Shown piece after piece: positions 18,208-26,986 of a stretch of DNA of 64,000 bases; position 1 is the first letter of the stretch; each line of letters begins with the position of its first letter. The position numbers and the translations under genes are program-made. Under the pieces are notes generated by a model that worked only from the letters and a program-made list of their open reading frames with translations, made no database searches and was not told the DNA's origin. The stretch comes from Psychrobacillus sp. NEAU-3TGS (GTDB taxonomy: Bacteria > Bacillota > Bacilli > Bacillales_A > Planococcaceae): the NCBI RefSeq assembly GCF_029955155.1, contig NZ_JAPNOZ010000006.1, positions 248,001 to 312,000 on the forward strand, written 5' to 3'.

Positions 18208-18630
18208 GGGAAACTGCGTCGTAAAAATCCTATAATACGTCCGCTAAGATTTCCGCTCTGGGCGGACGCTTACCGCGGGGCGGGCGGTGAGCCTCCTCGC
18301 CGCTAATGCTCCTGCGGGGTCTCACCTGTCCCGCTGATCCCGCAGGTGTCGCCGCCCTGCGCTTCAATCAATTGAACTTGCTGACTAATCAAAGGTTTTC
18401 ACCCATAGAATTTGCAACATAGTACTAGATTTAGTGCATCTATACAGAGTAAATAGCAAACTCTACTGGATTGTAGCGAAAGGGTGGCGACTCCGGCGGG
18501 AACAGTACGAGCTGAAAGCCCCGCAGGAGCGAGAGCTCCGAGGAGATAGAAGCCGTGCCCGCGGAAAGCGTCCACCCTGTAGCGGAAATCCCAACGGATA
18601 CTTAATTCAACTCTTTACGTCGCAGTTTCC
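18208..18630. mobile_element. MITE-like composite repeat, copy 1
   Basis: Bounded by 17-bp inverted repeats, 18209-18225 and 18614-18630 (16 of 17 match, GGAAACTGCG / CGCAGTTTCC outermost). A possible 5-bp target duplication GTATA lies at 18203-18207 and 18631-18635. Inside are two GC-rich modules of 130-140 bp in opposite orientation, separated by an AT-rich spacer with GATTTAGTGCAT. No open frame of its own is supported. The same pair recurs, inverted, at 26312-26890. It fills most of the gap between the S9 peptidase and lcfB genes; outside it I see only terminator and leader sequence. Confidence 0.7.
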
Positions 18631-18722
18631 GTATACGGTTCCTAATATAAGATCTGGTATAGCTTATATCTATTAGAAGGTAATTATTTGCATAACATAG
18701 AATTTATTATTATCAGAGTAAC

Positions 18723-18749
18723 AAAAAGCCGCCTCTATTAGAAGCGGCT
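18723..18749 (-). terminator. Terminator of lcfB
   Basis: Minus strand AGCCGC / GCGGCT hairpin followed by TTTTTG, eight bases beyond the lcfB stop. Confidence 0.75.
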
Positions 18750-18756
18750 ACTGTCT

Positions 18757-20306
18757 TTATTGAACCGTTTGTCCTTTTAATGAACGACGCAAAATTTTTC
18801 CAGTCGTGTTTTTCGGCAATTCTTCTAAAAACTCAATTCGTTTAGGAATCTTATATTTTGCTAGTTTTTCCGAACAATACTCCAGCAATTGCTGTTCCGT
18901 TAACGAAGGATCTTTCTTCACTACGAATGCAAGAACTTCTTCCCCAAAAGTAGAATCCGGTACTCCGACAACCGCTGCTTCTATAATACTTGGGTGCTCA
19001 AATAGAACTTCCTCTACTTCTCTAGGGTATACATTATACCCTCCAACAATAATCATATCTTTCTTTCGATCTACAATATAGAAGTAACCTTCCTCGTCTT
19101 GTCTCGCAAGGTCTCCTGTATAAAGCCAACCATTGCGAAGCGCGTTTTCGGTTTCTTCTGGCATTTTATAATAACCTTTCATCACATTAGGTCCTCGGAC
19201 AATCAGTTCCCCAACTTCTCCAATAGGAACCTCTTCTCCCAATTCGTTTACTACCTTGTTTTCCACATTCAAAATATTAGTCCCGATAGAGCCGGGCTTC
19301 CGTTCACGATCAATTGGATTGAAACAAGTTACTGGAGATGCTTCAGATAAACCGTACCCCTCTGATACGCGTACATGGAATTTGTTCTCAAAATTATGCA
19401 GTAACGCAACTGGCAGGGAAGACCCACCGGAAATCGCCAAACGTACGCTTGAGAAATCTTCCACTCTATCTTCTGGGTATTGATACAAGAAATTATACAT
19501 TGTTGGAACTCCTGCAAAAACAGTTGCTTTTTGTTCTTTTGCAATCGTGAATACATCCTGAGGGTTAAATCTAGGAACTAGCAATATCGTAGCTCCCATA
19601 AGTAATGGTGCATTCACTACAACAGTTAGAGCAAATACGTGAAAAACAGGAAGCGTTGCAATGACGCGATCATCTGTATTAATACTCAAATACTCTGCTA
19701 CATCACGTGCATTCGAGTAAATATTATTATATGTAAGCATCGCACCTTTTGGATATCCTGTAGTACCAGATGTATACAAAATAATCGCTGTATCATCATC
19801 TGACACTTCCACAGCCTTTACGTGTGCTCCAGAAATAGCAAGTAAAGATGAAAACGTTTTCACTCTTTCTTTTAAAGAATCTGAAAGACTAGCTATCTTC
19901 TCTTTCGTCTCTGCTTGCGTTTCACAAATAACATAGTTTTCCACAGTCGTAATTACATTAGCCGCTCTTTCTACTAAAGGTAATAATGCATCAATCGCAA
20001 TAATCACCTTTGCATCACTATTTTTCACAATATAACTAATTTCATCTGGTGTATATATAGGATTTATCGGTACCGCAGTTGCCCCTAAACGCATCGTTGC
20101 ATATAAAGCTATTAAAAAATGTGGTGTATTGCCGAGTAAAAATCCAACATGGTCACCTTTTTCAATTCCCAATGTTCGTAGGCCATGTGCAAATCGTTCT
20201 ACTGTTTGGTCAAATTCTGCATAAGTCGTATCTTTCTCCATAAATGATACGCTATTTTTTCTGGATGCATTGAGGCAATTTGTTGAACTTGCGAAGCTAA
20301 ACCCAT
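18757..20306 (-). pseudogene. lcfB: Long-chain fatty acid-CoA ligase LcfB (YhfL), frameshifted near the N-terminus
   Basis: The main frame (18757-20241) has the AMP-binding signature ILYTSGTTGYPKGAML, the YGLSEASP block, the hinge YTGDLARQDEEGY and the catalytic lysine in PKNTTGKILRR. It begins inside the domain at an ATG with no ribosome site. The missing start is upstream in another frame: an ATG at 20304-20306 behind GGGAG reads MGLASQVQQIASMHPEKIAYH. It joins FMEKDTTYAEF if one base is added to the A run at 20242-20244. Activates fatty acids for beta-oxidation. A FadR-type operator lies just upstream. Confidence 0.85.
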
Positions 20307-20329
20307 TTTCCCATCTCCCATTTTTTATT

Positions 20330-20347
20330 TGAATGAGTATTCATTCA
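20330..20347. promoter_or_regulatory. FadR-type operator upstream of lcfB
   Basis: TGAATGAGTATTCATTCA, an 18-bp dyad that fits the B. subtilis FadR consensus TGAATGAMTANTCATTCA at every specified base. It lies 24 bases before the inferred lcfB start, fitting acyl-CoA-relieved repression. Confidence 0.8.
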
Positions 20348-20393
20348 TATCCCCAAATTCATTATATAAAAAAAGTTTTGACAATTCAATCTC

Positions 20394-20424
20394 AAAAGAA
20401 GATTGCATCTGACAATCTTCTTTT
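20394..20424 (-). terminator. Terminator of the Bce-like operon
   Basis: Stem AAAAGAAGATTG / CAATCTTCTTTT directly at the permease stop codon. Confidence 0.65.
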
Positions 20425-22358
20425 TACTCTTGTATATGGGCAATATATCTCCATCGAATTAAGAAAAAATAAGAGACTTGAATAACAGTAAATACAATTA
20501 GCACAATTAACATTTCCATTGCAATCGAAACCGCTGCTAGATCTACCCAAAAGGCTTGTAAAAAGATAAATGAAAATGTACTATGCACCATTGCAAGTCC
20601 CCACGGTAAAAAGAATTGTGGAACTAATTGTCGATTTACAATTTTCACTAGTTCTCGATCGGTTACTCCCATTCTTCGAAGGACATCATATTGCTTTTTA
20701 TCTCTATCTAAATCTGTATAAAGTTTAAAATAGACAAAACTTCCAGCCGCAAGCAAAAGGACTGCTGCTACAAGTAAGCCAGTAAATAACAATAATGCAA
20801 ATGTTGCTCGAATAACAGAAAAATTCAATCCTGGATTCACAAAATAAAACGGATTAGGATTCACTTCTGAAACACCCATCGTTTCGGTCATAATTCTATC
20901 TAAATTAGTTCCCACATCTTTAGTTCGCAACCACTCCGATACATGAAATGCATAAAAAGTAGTTTTAGACTCTTCTATACTAAACCCAAATAGTGGTTCC
21001 GTTATAAGAGAAAAATCCTCGTCACTAATAATGAAAGCTCTATTTTTTATAGCAAAAGAAGGAAAAATTGAGTGTTTATACATTCCTTTTATTTGGATTG
21101 GGATGCTACTTTCTTCGAGTACTGTTTGTTCCTCTCCACTTCGAATATTTTCAAAGTCCACTTGGTTATTCCAAACTAATAACGCTTCCCCTTGCCTCAA
21201 GTCGATTAACGGCAGTTTCAAGGCAACCGCCAAGCTATTGACTTCTGATTCCTTTATCACATTAACTGGCTCATGGGAGTTAGAGGAAGTTTGCTTTTTC
21301 ACATTAAATTTTACGAGTTCGTAAGACAAGCCTTCCCTTTGAAGCTCCTGCGACAAGTTCATAATATGTGCTTGTTCAAATGGATTGTCCCAATCACTAG
21401 CATAGAAAATACTGACGGGGTTCAGATCCCGATACTGGGCTGTAAAGGAAGTGAAGGAAGTTACTACTCCAACAGATAAAAATGCAATAGTCGATACTAT
21501 CGTCACAACAAAAAACATCCGGGCATTTTCCCTAATTTTGATCGATGCTTCCGCAAACGCGATTAGACGAAATGAATGCCAATAGAGACTTTCCCTTCTC
21601 CGGATGATGTCGAGTATATATAACATACTATCTGTGTAAAAGAAATATGTCCCTATAAAAGCCATTAATATAATCAGCAAGCTCATAAATATATTCATAT
21701 GGAAAATAGAAAAAATTACGAGACCATACGCTACTGCTAACAACCCTAACCCTAAAAAAGCGTTCCCTTTTTTAAACGTAGCGACTTCGTTGTATTTGCC
21801 GTCCCCTTTTATAAGCTGGATAACCTCTTTTTTTCGGATGAATACAACGCTACTGATGGAGATGATAATAAATTGAGATAAAAACACTATAATCGTTAAA
21901 GCAAAAGGCTTCCATGATAAGTAAAGAGGTAGACTATCCAGTAAAAACAATTCTCGGATAATCATGAAGAAAAATTTAGAGAAAGAAAATCCAAAGAAAA
22001 TCCCAATTGTAATAGATATAAACCCTAAAATCATCGTTTCTAAAAAAATTAAACGATTTAACTGCTGCCTTTCCATTCCTAGATTTAGCAAAACCCCGAA
22101 CTCGTGTAATCTAGCTTGTAAAAACGCACTCATTGAATAAAACAAAAAGAACATTGTAAAGATGATCAGAATTACTTGTGCAACTAGCATTCCACCAAAA
22201 GCAATATCTCTTAAAAACTTATCTTCAATATTGGGATGAAACATAAGCATTGAGTACACGAAGAACACCATGACTGAAAATATACTTGCCATAAAAAATG
22301 CGGCGTATATTCTACTATTACGAATTACGTTATGATAAGCGAATTGTTGAAAGGTCAT
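20424..22358 (-). CDS. Bce-type ABC transporter permease (BceB/YxdM/PsdB family)
   Basis: 644 residues, the usual length of BceB-type permeases. It opens MTFQQFAYHNVIRNSRIYAAF as YxdM does. About ten membrane helices are interrupted by one large extracytoplasmic domain (roughly residues 310-540), which in the family senses peptide antibiotics. A FtsX-like segment precedes each half. The 5' end overlaps the ATPase gene by 29 bases. With the upstream kinase and regulator it should form a flux-sensing detoxification module against lipid II-binding peptides; the inducer is unknown. Confidence 0.88.
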   Translation of the reverse strand: MTFQQFAYHNVIRNSRIYAAFFMASIFSVMVFFVYSMLMFHPNIEDKFLRDIAFGGMLVAQVILIIFTMFFLFYSMSAFLQARLHEFGVLLNLGMERQQLNRLIFLETMILGFISITIGIFFGFSFSKFFFMIIRELFLLDSLPLYLSWKPFALTIIVFLSQFIIISISSVVFIRKKEVIQLIKGDGKYNEVATFKKGNAFLGLGLLAVAYGLVIFSIFHMNIFMSLLIILMAFIGTYFFYTDSMLYILDIIRRRESLYWHSFRLIAFAEASIKIRENARMFFVVTIVSTIAFLSVGVVTSFTSFTAQYRDLNPVSIFYASDWDNPFEQAHIMNLSQELQREGLSYELVKFNVKKQTSSNSHEPVNVIKESEVNSLAVALKLPLIDLRQGEALLVWNNQVDFENIRSGEEQTVLEESSIPIQIKGMYKHSIFPSFAIKNRAFIISDEDFSLITEPLFGFSIEESKTTFYAFHVSEWLRTKDVGTNLDRIMTETMGVSEVNPNPFYFVNPGLNFSVIRATFALLLFTGLLVAAVLLLAAGSFVYFKLYTDLDRDKKQYDVLRRMGVTDRELVKIVNRQLVPQFFLPWGLAMVHSTFSFIFLQAFWVDLAAVSIAMEMLIVLIVFTVIQVSYFFLIRWRYIAHIQE

Positions 22359-23103
22359 TTACATTTCCACCCAATAAAGACAACACATTAAGTATTCTTT
22401 GGAAAAAAGTTTGTCTTCTGTCATCTTTATAAATCTCATTGAAGTATTCTCCATCTTTTATAAATAACACTCGATCACAGTAACTAGCCGCTATTGGATC
22501 GTGTGTAACCATCATAATGGTCGTTTCACTTACTTTGTTCACTTGTGAAAGAATTTCTAATACATCTTTTGCTGCTTTCGAATCTAAATTTCCGGTAGGC
22601 TCATCCGCTAGAATGATACTCGGTTCATGTATTAACGCACGTCCAATAGCTGTTCTTTGCGCCTGGCCTCCTGAAATCTCCGATGGTCTTTTTTCTAAAA
22701 TAGAAGTTAGGTTAAGATGTTCTGCAATACGTTGTACTTTCGCTTTCATTACTTCCACCGATTGGCCATCGAGCGTTAATGGTAATACCATGTTTTCTTC
22801 CACCGTTAGCGCAGGGAGCAAATTGAAATCTTGAAACACAAAACCAAGCTCCCTTCTTCGAAAGAGAGATAAATCGTTTTTAGGGAGCTCTGCTGGTTTT
22901 AAACCGCTAATCGTAATTTCTCCGGATGTTGGTCGATCGATAGTCGAAATAATATTCAATAATGTCGTTTTCCCGCTTCCAGAAGGTCCCATTACTGCGA
23001 TGAACTCTCCTTTTTCTACTTCAAAGCTTAATTGATTAATGGCTAGATGTGCTACTTTGCCTTCATATACTTTCGTTACTTCCTCCAGTATTAATATGGA
23101 CAT
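22330..23103 (-). CDS. Bce-type ABC transporter ATP-binding protein
   Basis: Walker A MGPSGSGKTTLLN, Q-loop FVFQDFNLLP, signature ISGGQAQR, Walker B IILADEPTGNLD, switch H in VTHD: a complete LolD/BceA-type ATPase of about 257 residues. The ATG at 23103 has GAGGTGG five bases upstream and lies inside the end of the kinase gene (41-base overlap). The 3' end overlaps the permease gene. Translation of kinase, ATPase and permease is therefore likely coupled. Confidence 0.9.
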   Translation of the reverse strand: MSILILEEVTKVYEGKVAHLAINQLSFEVEKGEFIAVMGPSGSGKTTLLNIISTIDRPTSGEITISGLKPAELPKNDLSLFRRRELGFVFQDFNLLPALTVEENMVLPLTLDGQSVEVMKAKVQRIAEHLNLTSILEKRPSEISGGQAQRTAIGRALIHEPSIILADEPTGNLDSKAAKDVLEILSQVNKVSETTIMMVTHDPIAASYCDRVLFIKDGEYFNEIYKDDRRQTFFQRILNVLSLLGGNVNDLSTIRLS

Positions 23104-24109
23104 CTTGCCCACCTCGCTTCATAATTTCTTGTCTATCAAACTTAATCGATACAGTTGTCCCTTGTCCTACACTAGATTTAACGTCTATTTCATGCCCTAA
23201 ACGGCTACAAATTTCCTGTGCCAAATATAATCCCATACCAGTAGATTCGCCAGTTTTCCGACCGTTTTCACCTGTGAAAAATGCTTTTGTCACCCTTTTA
23301 ATATCCGATGCCGGGATACCGATTCCCTCATCTCTAACAGAGAAAATGATTTGCTTCTCCTCGATCTTCGTTTCAAAATACACTTTTTTATTTTTTTCAA
23401 ATGTATATTTAACTGCATTCGTTACAAATTGTGCAATCACATAACGAATCCATTTTCTATCCGATGTAATCATGCAATCATCCTCCATTGAAATCACTGG
23501 AAATAGATGCTTGCCGATAAATAATCGCTTGTTCTCCGTCACAACTTCCTTTACTAATTGCTTTAAATCTATTCGCTCGATTTGCATATCTTCTTCAAAA
23601 GTGTCCAATCTCGCGTTCATTAGAACTGCTTCTAGCCCTCTTTTTAGCCGATCCATTTCTTCCATTACACTTATCGAATCTATTTGTTCATTATTTTGCG
23701 CCATCAGTTCAAGAATAGAAATCGGGGTTTTCATTTGATGTACCCAGCTATTCATAAACTGTAAATGCCTATTTTGTCTTGCGTATAAAAGTTGTACTTC
23801 CTTTTGATATAAACGATAGATATGTTGTAAGTAATTCTCTACTTGTTTAATTTCGGGAGATTGCGCTGATCGTTGTAAAACAACTTCTAATTGAGTTGGG
23901 ATAGAGAGAATTTTTTTATAGAACGTATATTTTTTCACAAATAACGTCCCTAAAAAAGTAAGCGTTAATATAATACTAATAACAATGGAATAAACCGCGG
24001 TGTCTAAATTTCGAAATCCATCCAACCAGTACAATAACATCACAAATAATACTAACGAAAATTGAAAAATGATAAACAGAAAATGCTCCTTTAAAAATAA
24101 ACGAAACAT
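23063..24109 (-). CDS. Sensor histidine kinase, BceS-like (intramembrane-sensing)
   Basis: 348 residues with two N-terminal membrane helices separated by only a few residues, so there is almost no external sensor domain. This is typical of BceS-type kinases that listen to their ABC permease. The H-box is FMNSWVHQMKTPISILEL, the ATP domain shows DEGIGIPASD and TGMGLYLAQEI. Lies one base after the regulator stop. Expected to phosphorylate the adjacent OmpR-type regulator. Confidence 0.9.
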   Translation of the reverse strand: MFRLFLKEHFLFIIFQFSLVLFVMLLYWLDGFRNLDTAVYSIVISIILTLTFLGTLFVKKYTFYKKILSIPTQLEVVLQRSAQSPEIKQVENYLQHIYRLYQKEVQLLYARQNRHLQFMNSWVHQMKTPISILELMAQNNEQIDSISVMEEMDRLKRGLEAVLMNARLDTFEEDMQIERIDLKQLVKEVVTENKRLFIGKHLFPVISMEDDCMITSDRKWIRYVIAQFVTNAVKYTFEKNKKVYFETKIEEKQIIFSVRDEGIGIPASDIKRVTKAFFTGENGRKTGESTGMGLYLAQEICSRLGHEIDVKSSVGQGTTVSIKFDRQEIMKRGGQDVHINTGGSNESI

Positions 24110-24110
24110 A

Positions 24111-24815
24111 TTAAGCTTCCTCCGGACTTAGGTTCAAACGATATCCTGCTCCTCGAACTGTTTCAATTGTAGATATCATACCGTAATCCGCCATTTTCTT
24201 TCGCACCCTTGTCATATTAACATTAAGCGTATTTTCATCAACAAATGATTGGTCATCCCATAGTTCTTCTAGTAATTGCTCTCTAGTGACTAGCTTTGGA
24301 TAATTCTTTAGTAATAATTCAAGAATGGTACATTCTTTCTTTTGAAGTGGAATTTCTTCTTTGGATGTATGTAATTCCATACGTTCCATATAAAGTTGTA
24401 ATTTCCCTACCTTCACTACACGCTCTTCCTGTTTCGCTGCATACTCACCATATGTTCTTCTTAAATGGCTTTTTATCTTAGCTAGGACGATTTCATAGTG
24501 AAAAGGCTTTGTAATAAAATCATCTCCACCATTTTCGAGTGCGAAAACTTGGTCCATCTCCCCCGATCTTGCCGAAACAAAAATAATTGGGCAAGTAGTT
24601 AGCTGACGGAGTTGACGACACCAATAGTAGCCATCATAAGATGGTAAATTCACATCTAGTAACACAATATGAGGATCGAATGCTGTAAACTCCTCGATTA
24701 TATGATCAAAATTTTCAATTGTATGTACTTCATAATGGTATTTCCTCAAAGTATCTGCAAGTAGCGATGCGATTTTCCGATCATCTTCTACTACTAACAC
24801 ACGGTGTATCGTCAC
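24111..24815 (-). CDS. OmpR-family response regulator, BceR-like
   Basis: 234 residues: receiver domain with phospho-acceptor in IVLLDVNLPSYDG, the acidic pair VVEDD at the N-terminus and the lysine in ITKPF. A winged-helix trans_reg_C domain follows (RVRKKMADYGM, TVRGAGYRL). Start is GTG with GGAGGAGG six bases upstream. Heads the operon regulator-kinase-ATPase-permease; a TATAAT lies about 40 bases upstream. Confidence 0.9.
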   Translation of the reverse strand: MTIHRVLVVEDDRKIASLLADTLRKYHYEVHTIENFDHIIEEFTAFDPHIVLLDVNLPSYDGYYWCRQLRQLTTCPIIFVSARSGEMDQVFALENGGDDFITKPFHYEIVLAKIKSHLRRTYGEYAAKQEERVVKVGKLQLYMERMELHTSKEEIPLQKKECTILELLLKNYPKLVTREQLLEELWDDQSFVDENTLNVNMTRVRKKMADYGMISTIETVRGAGYRLNLSPEEA

Positions 24816-24860
24816 AAAAATCCTCCTCCGAAATATTATTCTTACCTTATTATATCAAAA

Positions 24861-24894
24861 AAGAGTCTTCCATACGTTAGTATGTTAGACTCTT
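24861..24894 (-). terminator. Terminator of lplJ
   Basis: Minus strand AAGAGTCT / AGACTCTT hairpin with an inner CATAC / GTATG stem and a following TTTTTTG. It separates lplJ from the regulator promoter. Confidence 0.85.
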
Positions 24895-24953
24895 CCATCA
24901 TTACTCACACAAGGCTGGGAGTTAGCAATTCTCTGTTTGCCATACCTACCATT

Positions 24954-25946
24954 TTAGTAAATAAGCTGTACTAGTTCTTCCTTTGAAATCCCTCCGAAGT
25001 ATTTAGGGACATCCACCTGCTCCAGTGCTTCTTCAATCGCTTGCTTACTATACACTTTACCTGTCAATAATTGTTCCACTTCTTTAATATCTCCAACACC
25101 AAAGAAGTCACCATAAATATTTACTTCTTCTATAATGCCTTTATTTACTTCTAAGCGAACATCGACACCGCCTGCTGGGAATCGGTGTGAATGCTTCATA
25201 TTAAATTTAGGGGATTTACCGTAGTTCCAATCCCATTGTTGATAACGTTCTTCCGAAAGCTTATGAATATTACTCCAATCTTCTTCAGTCAGCTCCCAAT
25301 ATTGAATATTTTCTGTTCCACCGAAAATAGAGGAAAGAATTTCAGAACGGAATTGTTCAATTGTCATCGGTTCTGCAAGTAAATCAGCAATATTTGTTAC
25401 ACGACTTCGAATTGATTTGATACCTTTTGACTCAATTTTTTCTTTACTTACTTTTAATGCGGACACAACTGCATCAATTTCTGTATCAAACATTAATGTC
25501 CCATGGCTAAACATTCTTCCACGAGTAGAAAACTGCGCATTACCGGAGATTTTTTTACCTTCTGCTAATATGTCATTGCGTCCTGATAGTTCCGCATTAA
25601 CACCCATTTTATGCAATGCATCAACCACTGGCTGTGTAAACTTTTTAAAATTTCGGAAGCTGTCTCCATCGTCTTTCGTTAAAAAGCTGAAATTCAAATT
25701 CCCCAAATCATGGTACACAGCACCTCCACCTGATAACCTGCGGACAGGGATAATCCCATTTTTTTCTACAAAATCTGTATTAATTTCCTCGATTGTGTTT
25801 TGGTTTCTGCCAATGATGATAGAAGGCTGATTTATGTAAAACAAAAGAAATGAATCTTTTTCCACATCCATTGTATTTAGTGCATATTCTTCAATTGCTA
25901 GATTAATACGTGGGTCGGTTATTCCTTTATTATCAATAAAATACAT
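24954..25946 (-). CDS. lplJ: Lipoate-protein ligase LplJ
   Basis: 330 residues, matching B. subtilis LplJ (YhfJ) in length. The lipoate-binding loop RRLSGGGAVYHDLGNLNFSF lies near residues 73-92, and a conserved lysine lies in GKKISGNAQ. It adenylates scavenged lipoate and transfers it to GcvH or E2 subunits. ATG with AAAGGAGAG upstream. In B. subtilis it also lies close to lcfB, so the order is syntenic, here with the Bce-like operon inserted. Confidence 0.92.
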   Translation of the reverse strand: MYFIDNKGITDPRINLAIEEYALNTMDVEKDSFLLFYINQPSIIIGRNQNTIEEINTDFVEKNGIIPVRRLSGGGAVYHDLGNLNFSFLTKDDGDSFRNFKKFTQPVVDALHKMGVNAELSGRNDILAEGKKISGNAQFSTRGRMFSHGTLMFDTEIDAVVSALKVSKEKIESKGIKSIRSRVTNIADLLAEPMTIEQFRSEILSSIFGGTENIQYWELTEEDWSNIHKLSEERYQQWDWNYGKSPKFNMKHSHRFPAGGVDVRLEVNKGIIEEVNIYGDFFGVGDIKEVEQLLTGKVYSKQAIEEALEQVDVPKYFGGISKEELVQLIY

Positions 25947-25993
25947 GCTGATCTCTCCTTTACTCCTATTTTAACAAAAAACGAATTAATGTG

Positions 25994-26023
25994 TTGACAA
26001 AAGATTCTGTGTTATATTACAAT
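25994..26023 (+). promoter_or_regulatory. Promoter of yhfH
   Basis: TTGACA (25994-25999), 18-base spacer, TACAAT (26018-26023), 46 bases before the yhfH ATG. Confidence 0.65.
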
Positions 26024-26068
26024 GTATTTAACTTAACCAGTTATATAACAGATGGAGGTGGAACAACT

Positions 26069-26194
26069 ATGTTAGAAAACGTACTTGAATTTTTCCGTAA
26101 CCTGCCTAAAAAGAATTGCGCTACATGTGGCGAAACCATCGAAGAACAACATGAGTGCTATGGAAATCACTGCGATAAATGCAGTAATCTTTAA
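26069..26194 (+). CDS. yhfH: YhfH family small zinc-ribbon protein
   Basis: 41 residues from the ATG at 26069 with GGAGGTGG upstream. The sequence is almost all zinc ribbon: CATC and, after a short helix with EEQHEC, CDKC, giving two CxxC pairs plus an extra Cys/His. It matches B. subtilis YhfH, of unknown function. Followed at once by a strong terminator. Confidence 0.85.
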   Translation: MLENVLEFFRNLPKKNCATCGETIEEQHECYGNHCDKCSNL

Positions 26195-26207
26195 TTTCAT
26201 CAAAAAA

Positions 26208-26244
26208 GCCAACTAGATACTCCCCTTTCTAGTTGGCATTTTTT
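26208..26244 (+). terminator. Terminator of yhfH
   Basis: Stem GCCAACTAGA / TCTAGTTGGC with a TTTTTTT tail, 13 bases after the yhfH stop. Confidence 0.9.
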
Positions 26245-26311
26245 TAGGATGATGTTAATAATTTTTAAAAGTAAAATACAGTATGGCATTCATTATATAG
26301 TGCGCTATATA

Positions 26312-26890
26312 GAGATAGTGTGTCTTAGAGGGTTGAATGAATGTCCGCTGGGATTTCCGCTACAGGGTGGATGCTTTCTGCGGGCACGGCTTCAATCTCC
26401 TCGTCGCACCGCTCCTGCGGTGCTTTCAGCTCGTGCTTTTCCCGCTGGAGTCACCACCCTTTCGCTTCAATCCAGTAGAGTTTGCTACTTATTCAGAAAT
26501 AATGCACTAAATCCAAACGCATGTCTCATTTGCTATAAAATTAAATGCAAAGTTGAATGGGACAGACTATCAAACAATTAATATCAAGTTATTGGAAGCT
26601 ATTTTCCGTTAAATGGCTAATAATAACAATATGCTTAATTTATATTGTTTAAACTAAGACACTGCTAGGTGGATGCTCATAAACTTAGTGCGCTATTTAT
26701 TTATATACAAAGTAGTCAGCAAGTTCCATTGATTGAAGCGCAAGGTGGCGACACCTGTGGGATCAGCGGGACAGGTGTGACCCCGCAGGAAGCGCTAGCG
26801 ACGAGGAGGCTCACCGCCCGCCCCACGGTAAGCGTCCGACTGGAGCGGAAATCATAGCGGACATCTTGGTATCTTTATGACGCATTATCC
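26312..26890. mobile_element. MITE-like composite repeat, copy 2 (inverted relative to copy 1)
   Basis: The right end TTTATGACGCATTATCC (26874-26890) and a degraded left end near 26312-26328 align with the terminal repeats of copy 1 read in reverse. Left GC-rich module (about 26345-26480) matches the right module of 18208-18630; right module (about 26730-26865) matches its left one. The central AT-rich spacer is longer (about 250 bp) but keeps GATTTAGTGCAT as its reverse complement. It fills the yhfH-yhgE gap; no gene seen. Confidence 0.65.
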
Positions 26891-26945
26891 CTATAACGTT
26901 CGCTATACCACTTATAGTTTTTTTCACTTCTTATTTTGGAATAGC

Positions 26946-26984
26946 AAAAGCGCTTATCTCCTTTCATTAGGGATAAGCGCTTTT
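26946..26984 (-). terminator. Terminator of yhgE
   Basis: Stem AAAAGCGCTTATC / GATAAGCGCTTTTT just past the yhgE stop codon at 26987. Confidence 0.9.
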
Positions 26985-26986
26985 TA

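Noticed and set aside
18434..18676. 80-codon frame in the GC-rich repeat
   Set aside because: Lies in a MITE-like module, composition unlike the coding genes, no ribosome site, and not preserved in the copies at 26.3 and 36.6 kb.
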